DNA from: Trypanosoma brucei gambiense DAL972
Taxonomy: Eukaryota; Euglenozoa; Kinetoplastea; Trypanosomatida; Trypanosomatidae
Direction of reading: 5' to 3'
NCBI RefSeq assembly: GCF_000210295.1
Contig: NC_026736.1
Coordinates: 1,142,022 to 1,206,021, forward strand
DNA: 64,000 nucleotides
A program made the position numbers and the translations under genes. Shown here in pieces: positions 33,101 through 42,200 of this stretch. The notes beneath the pieces are model-generated. The model was not told the origin of the DNA. It saw only the letters and a list, made by a program, of their open reading frames with translations, and did no database searches. Numbering within the stretch: the stretch's first letter is position 1; every line of letters starts with the position of its first letter.

Positions 33101-33479
33101 ATTCTTCAATGCGCGGGTTGCCCCGTTTAACTACAACAGCTTGATTTTCCGAAGCACGATTTCCCTTCGCTGTGATATTCAGGCCATGCAAAATGATCGG
33201 CCCATCCACGTCAACTACCAAGCAAGGGCCCACAGAAACAATGGTGGGAGGCTCCGCATCCTTTGCACCGCACAATTCTAGTGGATGTTTTATGGTGATG
33301 TTTTCGAAGTACGTGCCACTTTCCACCACAATGCGGTCATATGGGTGGGAAGCAAGAATTGCATCAGTGATCTGGTGGAACGCCGCCGTGACGGTTTTAC
33401 CCACACGAATTTGTCGTGTCTCAAGGCCGTGAAGCGCACTTATAACGCGTGGATAATCGGAATCTGCGACAAGAGTCAT
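24174..33479 (-). CDS. giant right-handed parallel beta-helix protein
   Basis: 3101 residues from the first ATG at 33479 (MTLVADSDYPRVISALHGLE). The frame extends 57 codons upstream only to a TTG and is UTR by the splice signal. Residues about 45-1796 are a continuous series of roughly 23-residue PbH1-type repeats (pattern V-x-x-N-x-F/I-x5-G-V/I-x-V), beginning with a pectin-lyase-like cap (DRIVVESGTYFENITIKHPL). This matches the fold of NosD, FBXO11 and SHCBP1 CASH domains. Many coils place Cys or Asn at an equivalent position, suggesting internal ladders. Residues about 1800-3101 are Ser/Pro/Arg/Gly-rich and predicted disordered, with a strongly basic patch (SKKRRRTRRKSLAA). There is no signal peptide or membrane segment, so the protein is probably cytosolic or cytoskeletal. 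No lyase catalytic set was identified. Function unknown. Confidence 0.88.
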   Translation of the reverse strand: MTLVADSDYPRVISALHGLETRQIRVGKTVTAAFHQITDAILASHPYDRIVVESGTYFENITIKHPLELCGAKDAEPPTIVSVGPCLVVDVDGPIILHGLNITAKGNRASENQAVVVKRGNPRIEECDMTSLYVKNDSKPHVSHCRIHSSRHGVGISVIGNGSGIYEHNHIFGHEGESLYFDTAGKPIVRHNRISETKGRSGVVVHMSGRLSGTTEVLFHDNIITGGGEAASNSQVDQVPTHSLQVLLKRVAPEGAALVRVVHNAHPVMVSNMLSNGVTGFRINDCRLSPECFCGNRIGNCSAWGIVVGGDSTVTVDGNDVQGCGAGIYARTTHVREESGGGDGEDAIGPCVSICRCNLQWNSYYGFVIDRSAVKVNECNVAESSTGMAFVGDCTGSVVTQNVLSRNSVTGFSICNHGSVVIDDNLVSGFNESMYGIFIQDNSNVVIRGVKVSRMATAITMSGGSRLVLENSSIKDVSVHHIVIEESSQATLSRNTLKGSGGASVVVTGRSNCHLVGNSLLISQKEGVLVEEGSRATIEKNNLGSMREVIYVKKQSTAHVRGNDVAISRYGVVVAGPGSECTVVGNNFRGLTGPGVYAFEMGTATISSNHMRDCSATCIQAGTGAEALIEGCTFTDCRSGVVNADGAETHCRVVKCHMNRVGHGIQYTGAAKGVVEENSINSCRDFGVSCESHTPVVVRKNTISDSAVGLNLCAEGTLSRLIISGCKTGVLAKFGASDKVNDIQVLNCSIGITFTRGTMVSLDTVKVNACQKYGIVVAGPSPNATVVQATVEKCGVAGVAILENGACSLEQCVINRNGKGVLLRQPDNVSFKECFIAQQHQGVVAIPGEGERIRETSFSRSVREGSALFLSCTIGGDECKEGVVAGDCDTTLYFEKCRIGAGIAEKGVGVVVKSGAVVRMNRCDITKCSRAGFLASTAARLLAERVTVEKCAIGVLFASPADEETMAIQELDSEAQALVEECPTETHTSGGSNKIIDVELGGSILRWATFRDLTISRCENAGVWYMSQSVGEITKSTVQECTTGIVAEHGSRTILQAVQVSGSRGRGVLLPARLSKEAEVTFITIQNSESHGVEITADEAGDESDDVALVKVKNCEIFDNKGSGIVLQSSVTLESCCISGNECSGILCSGNDYQGNLRPHISLCQLENNKEANVVAAGGCIPELHSCVLEGAGVGVRVESAVSMVKCILRYMGVAAMFTHPESSPSDSGFIDSHLSRCVLKDNGIGLSCHWNAPASDESRILVENCMFDNSTKASVEVGQGPLVHIVATTFETSRKAICVEEYGRVDAEGCVFIGNLQGVIITSPQYVEVHRSRFLRDGNCGITVGGDRGEVQIRDNCFKDSSKKSVHISTENVLTCVQNNIFEQATSGIVMEESPRVYVYNNIFRKCGTAVTMRSPGCCGVVAGNILEENTCGCLCETEAKTKVWRNEFSGNKKCGIMVTTGAHPVVVENIFKQQDSSNSRAVSVCDGGIGHFASNRFIKNVCGVFLESTGSVVIVNKNTFDGNDVGVQIGKETTAHVVTCLFLNSGTADVCASQQIARGQCILAYNCFCSEAGTAVTLGEQAAVIIYRSLFIGSKGRGVALEGVSQSMVCESYFSGLSLGLFAGERAGGRIVNCIFLRCLRAVEACQHAKTAFHDCFFFARSSAQPGMVTLNKHAEPVFSHCEVIGTDKSSSPLLCSVGNGVVEECLFSSGNTSVSLGSECGTKLSGNKFLRGIYGVVLLAECAPTMDGNTFDSHDKAAVKIMSHAGGVMRENAFVQPIENGGILAGANNVVIENSKHIEATSIGEKSGKRVGNHAAVEERFLSTLAKWLRAAPAWTRNDLRGMPSAATLPPVIRESLNTVEDDEKEGDQAEGGEQGGVQPQMSRANRGTDEKTPGGEGAQADVKQKRAPVVGRGAGRRRKIPPYEFTPDNDISRTPEDIVNELQSWLEGSNITLIVEEENRPTTGSAASQTYNSNMLLGVDEGISQMKKLQSDKKESHQLTSDREEDQGTWMSNSHVTSVVGSSERVRDPLDKHQDTASGWGPGPDPSADLGASKSEDETMLQIPLEEHLEAVTEDPQLSARHVEKGLERAPRRPFPPLYSTNVEVQQRGPPRRGPPETFVRTMGLSTVARRNREADLRRRSSVAMQSKKRRRTRRKSLAAINVGRSPVPGGKGKEEGTTPAGSERPRYPTPSGGFMGIEGDSCSAPSFDPSHLSHYNGDAEELSGTTLGNDIYLTEFGVESASTRRGMPEFNGSCESQGERITSGSRPDRDLLKNVTLNFSLLGQLSFSRNSNRNPSPLPCGEFLGADDHRFDGKPNKNVARSAPVDLAKNDSKGALGTGSYQKGPKEHVGLRAMMMDQSGDMKKQLDSTRPRAVRESETKRQLLPADSAGEAMGARTAPSGRTGREGAPRCSVDQFVVHSGAAQQTKRISKKGRAEKKFVKKKVYPVSGTARRGRKDNNYSAEETQTFNKISRREGGKENENMLSEKTAEISATVGDEGAPKGGSTTIAEGPPTRASTSRPALGEKQLHANASGQPSKVSLLGITKRPTEPGVEIPHDGLSGWTSTAASESHTCGLSVGSREGPRTGASGRAVGNTTCAGAADGSLLLNRMGHAMSSRAVTREGEGKGGLSPSSDRAKDHLVKKSRTIPFSGEKGSFASPNERSQDCARGNKNVTVPQLSIGVLRDKERSTPSRREADAPSATYPKANREQVTHDAAEPLKLKQAGKLRNQTCGEGKGDPLYPPGDILSRSGESQGWESGATFWKPVGQLSENGRAMLGALQNEVFAGEANVFDPPWGDVTGPKETEVFSLATPTTARTETQAGEPCGSSSEAGELEASVEDVIALLRWLADMRQRKLMTREGFSRAVDCMKETSAVPFFFCENSAAGGPTVMVRLPKTADQVVVVPLLKPNQKIEIEVVRNTHILPPCMVKPSTVASPKQEEKVNVVRINTCVALPSLVKKIEETPRGSSPPHPVSANMSSLSTGYPRQSPPNSPGASVGHFATLESSHSCLGWRPNVESEEKGVKSARTAYTASKQQVTASSGFGRRRFAAAIPKDANRTLVPFNPADPKGTSPFINAGKVATFITAGTPNVIL

Positions 33480-34041
33480 TGTGTGGTGAGCAAAGGAAGA
33501 AAAAAACCAAAGCAAATTACGACCGCACAGTCTTTTCCCCCCTTTTCCTTCCCCTCCGTCGTCAGGGTTAGGGGGGCGCACGTGGAGGTGGAGCTCTCTT
33601 CTTTTCTTTCCGTGCTTCCCTTCCCGCCTGCCACGGGGACTATCTGACAACTAGTTTGAGACTTTCCGTACTTTTAGTTAGTTGAATGAATTGAATAGCA
33701 AAAACGAAGACAAGAAACCAAATAACAAAAAAAAAAGGGGGGGGGACACGGTAGAAACGAAGCTGCTAAGACACGAAAAGAGGGGAAGGGAGTCACATGT
33801 ACACTTTTTTTTTTGTCAAAGATGAGAAAACGAATCGCATGCGCCGATTCACGAGCCAACTGGGGACAACAACAACGGCAACTAAGATGACATAGCGGGT
33901 GGAGTTTTCGTTTGTATGAAAAGAGTGCGGAAGAAAAGGGGATGCGGCAGGGGCTCCCTTCCTGTGGTGTCACCGCGATATTTAAAGGAGTCGCACCCAC
34001 ACGTTTTTGAGCAACGACTCCTCTCTTTCTTTTGGCTCCTA
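33480..34041. other. intergenic: beta-helix 5' flank and helicase 3' UTR
   Basis: About 0.56 kb with the A10/G9 run at 33727-33745 and no supported ORF. Confidence 0.6.
33671..33745 (-). promoter_or_regulatory. predicted trans-splice acceptor of the beta-helix gene
   Basis: On the minus strand C9 (33737-33745) and T10 (33727-33736), then a T-rich stretch, run to the first AG at 33671-33672. The 5' UTR would be about 191 bases, with the first ATG at 33479. Confidence 0.6.
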
Positions 34042-37000
34042 CTAATCTGCGCTCATCATGGCCTCTTCCCCAGGGGATAAAAAGCGTGTAACTGGAAGCT
34101 TATCACCAACACACTGGTCATCTCGCAGCGTGTCAAGCACCTGCTTCCAATGTGTGGACTGCTCAAGAAGGCCGTCATTTCCAATCATCACCATTGCGAA
34201 ACGGGCTCTGCTGCAGCACACGATCATGCGGTTGCGCATTTTTAAGAACTCCGTCAACCGTTCTGTACGCACCAAAGAAAGTATCACAACATCGTTCTCA
34301 TCACCCTGAAAAAGATCCACCGTGCTCACGCAGACATCACTGAAGGCGTGCAGTCGGAGGGTCGTACGTAGCAACCTCAATTGTGCTAAATAAGGCGTAA
34401 TGACCGTAATGGATTTCTGGTGTACCCCCTCGGTGGTGAGGTGAGCGACAAGTTTCAGAACCATTTCAGCCTCCAACAAATTCACCTTGCTTCGGCTTCC
34501 TGGGGCCTCCGACTCCGGCTGACTGTGACGCCAGAAAAATACACGGCGTGCCAGACCGGGGACAGCGTCAGTATGCAATACACCTTTAGTACAAACAAAC
34601 GGCCGTTTGTAGAGGTCTTTGTTATCCAACAGCATATTAGGACCGTAAAACGGCCGGACCAAGCGGGAGATGAGAGGATGCATGCGGCGTTGCTCTCTCA
34701 AACAGATCGGCCGCATACGCGAAGAAAGGCGCTCAAAGAGCGACATATTTAATCGATTAAATTTTTCGTATAAAAACGTCTCTACCTTTGGTCGAAGCTG
34801 GAAGTGGTCACCGATGAGCACCACCTGTTGGAGAGAGTCTGTCATGCACGCAAGTAACTGTGACTCAAGCACTTCTGCTGCTTCTTCAACTATCAAAATA
34901 GTCGGCCGGAGGGATCGGAGAAGGTTTTGATTGCTGGCGCAACCAGTTGTTGTGAGGCCAACTACATCCGCCCCTTGTAGAAGCTCAAGCTTCAGCTCAC
35001 TCACAACGTGATCACGTATTGTCACGACGTTACTAATTGCATCCATAATTAATAGACAGTCCCTTGCCTTAACGGAAATACACTTCCGAATGAGGTAGGC
35101 ATAGTACTCATGGCGTAGAACAGGATCAAGACTCCACAGTGACAGCAACTCCTCTGGGACACCTTCAGGACAGGTGGGAGGATTTTTCGCAAGCTCCATG
35201 GCCTCAGATGAAAGATATGTCGTATGTAGCGAGTCGTTGAACTTTCGGTTCTCCTCCTGGCGTCGCATTTCCTGAAACACACTTAGCTGTGCTGCACCGT
35301 CTTCCTCACCTTCCTTTTCGTCTTCAGGTTTACCCTCGGTCCTCTCACGTGACGACCGCTGTGCTTCCTCCAAAGCTGATTCCACGCGAGTTTTGAGAAG
35401 CTGCAAGTACAGCGTTCTATTTGCTGTTCTTTCCGACTTCCCCACATATTGCTTTCCTTGCAACCATTCATCGCGATCCTCGTATTTAATGTGTTTCCGC
35501 TGTTCCTCCGTCAGCCAGCGCTCGAAAAGTGACTTGGGCACACGACCCGATTCCAAATAGTGAATCTCCTTGATTAGGCGCTCTAGTCTTTGATTCATTA
35601 GATATATGCGCTCCTTAAGGCTATTAAGCATTGCCTTGTCCGTTTTGGTTCGCAATAATGCGTTAAGGTTGTAAGCATCGAGTGCCGCCTCCTTGGATTG
35701 GCCACCAATGCGAACAACGCGCTTTCCACAGGGGAAGAGATCGGCCTTGGTGGCACCCATTTCGTTGACTAAATGCTGTGCAATACGAGGCCGCTCGTCA
35801 TCCCATGGCCCACTCTGGAGTAGATCTATGAGAAACTCATCAAGTGCATGATTTTTATACGTGATGACAACAACAGGACCGACTATGCTTGGAAGCATGT
35901 GCTGTGGTGAAGTGGAGTGTAGCTGTTCCACGTCGATAGTACTAAGTATATCACCCGATGAAACAAGCTGTTTGTACCGGACATACACCTCAACCAGTCG
36001 GCAACCAATGAACGACTTGCCTGTTCCGGGTGGGCCTTGAACAAGAAGAATATCGGAGCTGGGGAACAGGCGAAGGGCTTCCTCTTGTCCCTTGTCCAAC
36101 GTAAAGCGGTCGCAGACATCTGCAATCAAACTCTGGAACGCAAACTCACAGTGGGGTGGGATGTACGCGACGAGCTCGCCAGGTTTTTTGGCTTTACAAG
36201 TTATTCCATTCGCGGAGGCATGGGCGGCCGCCTCGGGACTCACCAGAGAGGACAGCATAGGCAGTGGCATGGCAAGCGGCCCAACAAACGCATGAAGAGC
36301 CTTCATGATGCTTTTATAACCCATCATGAACACCTCTGTTACCAACATTAATGAACAGTCCATCTTGTTCAGGGATTCGTTACGATGCAGTTTTTCAGCG
36401 AGAAGTTCAAAACTTGCACTGCTGTCACAAGGTGAGACGACGACCATGTTTCCGCTCAGTAGTGGTTTGTTGAGGGAGGTCACGGAGCACCAAAAGATCT
36501 CGTCGTCTTCCATGACGGTACGGTTGAGCCCAGTTGTGATGCAAAGAGTGGTACCCACCGGAATGTTCACCGGCGCTTGGGCTTTAGGGCTCTTCGGCTG
36601 CACTTGGAGAATGTAACTTGTACAACAGGCAATGTCCCTGTCTTTGGTGACGACGCGGCCCATAAACCTTACACTGTGGTACAAACGTGCGTGTTGGACA
36701 TCGGATACCGTTTCCTCTGTAGGTTTGTAATCAGGGAAATTGAAGCATGCTGCAGGAAGAATTCTGCTCACTGCTTCGAAAGTATCCGCTTGCAGCATTC
36801 TGCAGTGATCCGTGATGAACGACTCTGTGGTGTCGTAAACCTTGCTACCGTTCACGGGAAGATTGCATGGAGAGAACGGAGACAACTCGTGCGGTGGGGG
36901 AATGGAGAAGTCAGACGCTGATGGAATGAGGATGTCTGTGCTTCTGCTACCTTCCATGTTCTGCATGCGCCCCAACGTGGCATCCACCTTTCTTTTTCTT

Positions 37001-38286
37001 ACTGCCAAAACTGAGCCCGGTAACTCTCCAGCAGATCCTCTTGTAGCCTTCACACCCTCGTTCAGCAATGAAATGAGAGTGGTTTGCACCGATGCAACCC
37101 CGTCTCCCGCTACCGGTGCATGTTGCCGCAAAAGCACAATAAGATTCGCCACCTCAAGCCAACGTTCAACTGCTGTCGCCATGTCACCCTCATTCAAAAT
37201 TTCCCGACCAATCTCAAGTGCACTTTGCACCATTGATGGGAAGAACGCCGGAATAGTTCCATCCTTCGATTCACGTTGCAATAACACGAGAAACGACTGC
37301 AGAAGTGGAATGTGAATAGGTTCACGGTTCCCAACAAAAGTGGTCAACTCCACAAGGGTGTGCACACCATCAACGAATGCGGCGGGTGGCATATCTCTCA
37401 ACAGACGCAGCATATCTGGCCATTCAAACGTATGAGTCATAACGGCCTTAATCACTGTAATTGGCTGCGTTGCGTTTTTGCATCGCCTAATAAACTTGTA
37501 AACATCCTCCGACGTTACATGTGGCGTCTCCAGGCGGATGTCTACGGCTATTGGGTAGTCCCTGCTAACGTCAATTTTAAGTGTAACAGCATCCCCAACA
37601 GCAACTTCCCTCACACCGTAATCGACGCGGTCTACAAAGAATTTAACCTCACCCATGTCGGGCACCCGAACGAAGCCAATGTTATGCTCTGTGTCCACAC
37701 GTCCAATGGTACCGCGTCGTCGTTCCTCCACGAATGGTTCCAGATCCCTTCGCTCATTATTATTTTGCACCCACACGTGTGGTCCACCAACCTTCACATC
37801 ACGCGTGCCCCCTCGCCCATCCCTCACTTGAGCGCCACCTTTTTTGATTGCGAGCAGAGTAACGGGATCATTTTCCCACTGCCTTTCTTGCATCAGTCGG
37901 TAGCGCTCAATCTCCGCACGGTGAGCCGCAAACTTTTCCAAAACACCTCCCCCTTTTGGTACCTTAGCTTCCGTGCATTGCCGTTTGGTGTGGCCCTCTT
38001 TCCTGCACTCCCTACACCACCGTTTCTCCCGAAGCGTCAGCAGGCCATTCTGCAACCAAAACTGTAGTGCCTCCTTCTGCTCATCTGTTCGCGCCGGATT
38101 CGTAAATATTGCCTTCCAGTGCTCTTTGTCTTCCAAGTGCGTGGTGGCGTACTGAGCCAATAGTGGATGGAAATCCACAATTCTCAGGAAGGTCCAGTGG
38201 TTGCACAGAACATCATCCGGATCCTTCCAATCGATGCTCGCACTCTTTTCGTCATTCCACTGCCGCTCCACCTCCATGTCGCGCAT
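34042..38286 (-). CDS. NFX1/ZNFX1-type superfamily 1 helicase with zinc knuckle
   Basis: 1414 residues from the first ATG at 38286; the frame's upstream start is GTG. A CCHC zinc knuckle (CRECRKEGHTKRQC, about 91-104) lies near the N-terminus. A beta-rich segment resembling a cold-shock/OB domain follows (RRGTIGRVDTEHNIGFVRVP, near 195-260). The UPF1-like helicase core fills the C-terminal half: Walker A VQGPPGTGKSF near 747-756, Walker B as VEEAAEVLES near 1132, then GDHFQLRP, EQRRMHPLISRLVRPFY, DLFQGDENDVVILSLVRT and RNRMIVCCSRAR. An insertion of about 300 residues separates motifs I and II, as in ZNFX1 and other NFX1-type helicases. Such enzymes unwind RNA or RNA-DNA; relatives act in small-RNA and innate RNA pathways. 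The helicase class is certain; the pathway is inferred. Confidence 0.9.
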   Translation of the reverse strand: MRDMEVERQWNDEKSASIDWKDPDDVLCNHWTFLRIVDFHPLLAQYATTHLEDKEHWKAIFTNPARTDEQKEALQFWLQNGLLTLREKRWCRECRKEGHTKRQCTEAKVPKGGGVLEKFAAHRAEIERYRLMQERQWENDPVTLLAIKKGGAQVRDGRGGTRDVKVGGPHVWVQNNNERRDLEPFVEERRRGTIGRVDTEHNIGFVRVPDMGEVKFFVDRVDYGVREVAVGDAVTLKIDVSRDYPIAVDIRLETPHVTSEDVYKFIRRCKNATQPITVIKAVMTHTFEWPDMLRLLRDMPPAAFVDGVHTLVELTTFVGNREPIHIPLLQSFLVLLQRESKDGTIPAFFPSMVQSALEIGREILNEGDMATAVERWLEVANLIVLLRQHAPVAGDGVASVQTTLISLLNEGVKATRGSAGELPGSVLAVRKRKVDATLGRMQNMEGSRSTDILIPSASDFSIPPPHELSPFSPCNLPVNGSKVYDTTESFITDHCRMLQADTFEAVSRILPAACFNFPDYKPTEETVSDVQHARLYHSVRFMGRVVTKDRDIACCTSYILQVQPKSPKAQAPVNIPVGTTLCITTGLNRTVMEDDEIFWCSVTSLNKPLLSGNMVVVSPCDSSASFELLAEKLHRNESLNKMDCSLMLVTEVFMMGYKSIMKALHAFVGPLAMPLPMLSSLVSPEAAAHASANGITCKAKKPGELVAYIPPHCEFAFQSLIADVCDRFTLDKGQEEALRLFPSSDILLVQGPPGTGKSFIGCRLVEVYVRYKQLVSSGDILSTIDVEQLHSTSPQHMLPSIVGPVVVITYKNHALDEFLIDLLQSGPWDDERPRIAQHLVNEMGATKADLFPCGKRVVRIGGQSKEAALDAYNLNALLRTKTDKAMLNSLKERIYLMNQRLERLIKEIHYLESGRVPKSLFERWLTEEQRKHIKYEDRDEWLQGKQYVGKSERTANRTLYLQLLKTRVESALEEAQRSSRERTEGKPEDEKEGEEDGAAQLSVFQEMRRQEENRKFNDSLHTTYLSSEAMELAKNPPTCPEGVPEELLSLWSLDPVLRHEYYAYLIRKCISVKARDCLLIMDAISNVVTIRDHVVSELKLELLQGADVVGLTTTGCASNQNLLRSLRPTILIVEEAAEVLESQLLACMTDSLQQVVLIGDHFQLRPKVETFLYEKFNRLNMSLFERLSSRMRPICLREQRRMHPLISRLVRPFYGPNMLLDNKDLYKRPFVCTKGVLHTDAVPGLARRVFFWRHSQPESEAPGSRSKVNLLEAEMVLKLVAHLTTEGVHQKSITVITPYLAQLRLLRTTLRLHAFSDVCVSTVDLFQGDENDVVILSLVRTERLTEFLKMRNRMIVCCSRARFAMVMIGNDGLLEQSTHWKQVLDTLRDDQCVGDKLPVTRFLSPGEEAMMSAD

Positions 38287-38476
38287 AAGGACTGTCACTC
38301 CGCTAGCTCTGTGTATGTGTGCGTGTGTGCGTTTACACTCTAGGGAACTCTTATTATTTGATTTAGTCCGCACAGCCACTGCCAACTCCACAGAAGACCT
38401 GCAATCGTGGGGTGAGCGAGATGGTGGGGCAGGAGAAATGCGATAGATGTGTGCGCTGTGCCAGCGCCTACAGCCA

Positions 38477-38540
38477 CTTTTGCGAAAAAAAAGAAAACAT
38501 TCACCAGAAGCAACAACAGAACAACGATAAGAGATGAAGG
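38477..38540 (-). promoter_or_regulatory. predicted trans-splice acceptor of the helicase gene
   Basis: Minus-strand TTTTCTTTTTTTTCGCAAAAG with AG at 38477-38478. The 5' UTR would be about 190 bases. Two close in-frame ATGs (38286 and 38277) could both serve. Confidence 0.55.
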
Positions 38541-38735
38541 TAATGGCTAGAAGAACAGTAGTAAATAATGTAAAACAGAAAATCCCCCATCAGCTTGGGC
38601 ACATCAGGCTGGAGATTTGTCAGTTGCCTCTCGAACGCGGTTCTTGTTGGTATTGCCGCAATACTTCCCCAGCTTTCCCCCCTCGGATTCACAACATTTG
38701 AATTAATACGTTAATAATTCCCCATACTTCTGTTG

Positions 38736-38738
<3 letters not shown>

Positions 38739-38768
<30 letters not shown>
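38739..38768. repeat. (TG)n microsatellite
   Basis: About 15 TG units, visible directly. Confidence 0.95.
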
Positions 38769-38769
<1 letters not shown>

Positions 38770-39219
38770 TTTATGTGTAGAAACTTCGTCTTACTAGTCA
38801 AGTACGTCCAAGAAGCAAAAACTAAGCACGAATAGTGGTGCAGAATGCCCGGCAAGCATTGCTAATTTTAAAGAAAAATCATGCCCACCACCTTATACGC
38901 GCATGCCACTGTGAATCACTTGCATGGCAGATTACATTCATGATAGAAAAGAAAAAAGAAAAAAGAAAAAAGAAAAAAAAAGAAAAACGCTAACGCCAAC
39001 GCCAACGCCATAAAATAAACGGAGTAAGAAGGTTTATCAAGTCACATAGCCCGTTACTACCGCAAGTGGTTGTAAGACAGGAGAAGGTGGGGGAGAGAGG
39101 AACAAATCATCCCAAAACACTCATTTGGGGCCCCAAGTGACACATCTCAATATATTTCACTTGCCTGCAACATTCCCCAAGCTCGCATTACATCATCCCA
39201 CTTGAATCCATCGGATCCA

Positions 39220-42200
39220 TTAACTTTCCTTGTCCTTTTTTTTTTCTGCACCATCTCTGAGCTCTGCATTACGTTTCTCAAGAAGCTGCTTAGAAAGGTC
39301 TTCCAACTCCCGATCCATCTCGTCCCAACCGTCAACGATACGCCGCACATTTTCTAGTTTGGGTATCTTTGTCAGAGGGTTGTTGCAGAGGTCTATGGTC
39401 TTGGCACGTGCCTTACTCTCTCCTGCGCACCAGGTCTCACACCAGAGCCATTCCTCCGGCAGTGAAAATATGGGCATCTCATCCTGCATGAAGTTTGGTA
39501 AATCCTGATCCAGATTGGCGAGGCTTCCGGGATCTTCGCTAAGCCTGGCGTACGTTGCGCGGTACTTGTCGCCGCCTAGCGCAGCCCGCAGTCGCTGCAC
39601 GTTGACTAAATAAAGTGCACTGATATGATATGGTTTTCCTCGTAGGTGACTCAACCAAAACCCTTGGTCCCAGAACCGAAAGTTTGTTGTGGCATCGTTA
39701 GGGTACTCTCTGCAGAAGGGCGTGTAGGCCATTGCGGCAGCGCCAATATTCATATTGTACAGTTCATGCAAGTCCGCTTGCACGATCTGATCCGCATCAA
39801 CAAATATGACGCGGTCTACGTTAAGTGGGAAAAGAACGTCAAGGAAGAGAATCTTGTAGGCCCAAATGGTGCGTTGCTTCTCCGTTTGCTTGTTTAGCCA
39901 CCACGGCCAGCGGTAAGTAACGAATCCTACATCGAAACCGTAGTGCTCTGCCAACAGGGGCACGAGCTCCTTGAACTGCGGTGATAAGAAGTTCTCTATG
40001 AGCCAGAACTTAATCCGCGTTGTGTTAGCTCCGTGTACATCTGAGGAGGTGCGCATTACGGTGTGCATCATGATGCGGAGGAACCTCTCATACAAATGTC
40101 CAGAGGCAACTGTAAAAATATTAAGCGTTGGAAATTTGGGACGCTCACTCCGCGGCCCCTTTGGTGGCCACTCGGCATTACTCGCCACGACAGTCGCGGC
40201 GGCGATGCTTTCGATGCTGGCTTCCTCAAAACCTGCCGTCCTCGATATACCGAGTCGAATGAAGGATCCCGTAAAGGAAGAAACAACAACAGGAATGCTT
40301 TGTCCAGCGGTGTAGTTGAAGTGACGCCCTACAGAACCGATTGCTACGTCAAGCACTGGGACGTCGTTGTGATGAGAAATATAAAACGCTCGCGCGATGG
40401 CCCCCGGTTGCACACCCAAGTACCAGAGACCTGGTGTGCTCTGAAGTTGGAAGTAGCCTTTGATCGTCATGACGATCGTGTCGCGCGTCGTATTGGTATA
40501 ACTGCCGCTTGTATGGTTATACAGTGATGAACGAATTTGCAACGGAAGTCCGCTGGAGGGACCTCCTGTGCTGTCGTCTTCGGCACTCCCGGAAATGAGG
40601 ATGGAGTTAATACGGTACGTTGCATAGAGATACTTCGATGAAGGTGGGAGCCTCGACAGAATAATATTATCGAGATCATATTCTGCCTCCATGGGGAAAA
40701 CTGTCCAATACTCTGCCTCTTCTATGCCTAGCGTCAACAGATGTTTATCCGGCAGATGACTGAACACGGCCTTAGGAGCTACCACACGTCCCTCAGCATC
40801 GAAACGCAGTTGTAGTTCGCCAACAAACTTGTAGTAATTACGTATCGTGTTCCCAACCGTTAACGAAGGGTTCAAATACACTGTGCAGACGGCTCCAATG
40901 GACAACTGAGAGATATAGTTGCATAAGGAGACAAGCTGCTGCGACGCGCGGGCCACGGGGTCTACCACAACCGTAAGCCGATGCCTTGGCACCCTCTTTT
41001 CGGTCGCGCCCACAACAAATGAGAGTGGGCCCGGGCTCACGGGAAGCCGAGTTTTTTGCTCCTCACGACGGTCATTGTTGGCCGCATCACGTCTCAACGC
41101 CGCTACAACAGCGGCAATTCTGGAGGCATAAAAATTTTGGTCACTACCGGGTATTTCCAGACCAGGGTCCATACCGACAAAAGTGGCTTCCTCAAGCACA
41201 TTCCATACTTTCTTTGGGGTATGGCCACCTTCCAGGGTTGCTACTTCGAAGTCCTCTTCAGTAAAGTTGTCATACACAAAAAGGCGACCGTTTACGTAAT
41301 AATGAACACTCCCCGGGGTTATTTCGTGCACCGCCGAAACACTACCAGTCATCTCCCTGCAGAACTCAGATGCGAGTAAAAACAACTGATTAGGCTTCCC
41401 TGCTTGGTCCCTGGTGCTGCCTTCAGCAGATGCTCTGAAAAGTGCTTGTAGTTGGTCGGAGAACTTAACACCTTTCAACACGTGCTCGTACTTTTTTGGA
41501 TCGTCCAGTTGCCATCCCGGGTGGCTGTGCTCAAAGGTTGAGAGAAGAAACTCTTGCAACAAGTTTAAACACTCCGACTTGTCCGCCACCCCACAGTGCT
41601 GCAACAGCAGGTGCAAATCGTCGACAACGGTGCGGGAGTTTGTTTTCAGTGAAGTACCGCACACAGCAAACGTCAGTCGTGTTCGGCCACACGTCTCGTC
41701 AGCACCTTTGCAAAGAAGAAGGGACCGTACGGCATTGAGGGTTGCCTGTAAACTTTGTGCAGTCACGGGCACGTGTAGGGTTAACACACCACTGACCAAT
41801 GATACTTCGTTCATGCCACTTGTTGACGGGTATATAAACGGGTACTTGTGGAGGAAGCTCAACACCGAGTTGTGGCTCCAGTCAGCAAACGTTTTGTTCT
41901 CAAAAAGAGCCGCAACATAGCGAGTCCTGGCACCGCTCAACTCCAGAACGGATTCATAGAGGTTATCATCGTCGTCGCTTAAGGCACCCATCTCCACCAG
42001 TTTCTGTAAATGTGCAAACTCCTCCCAAATACCGTGTTGAAGAACGATCGAAATATCGGTATGGACTCGGCCATTGAGAAGCACTACTGGAAACTTACTA
42101 AACCCCAACGTACGCACCATCTTTTGCGTTTTCTCGTAGTGAGTAATGAACGCAGGGTCAAGCACCACGTCGTCGACTGCACGCTTCCTTGCTTGCATCA

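Larger units (their letters stand above)
38287..39219. other. intergenic: helicase 5' flank and UGGT 3' UTR
   Basis: About 0.9 kb. It contains a TG microsatellite (38739-38768), an A-rich stretch with repeating AAAAAAG units (about 38945-38987) and four near-identical AACGCC-type hexamers (about 38988-39010). No ORF is supported. Confidence 0.6.
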
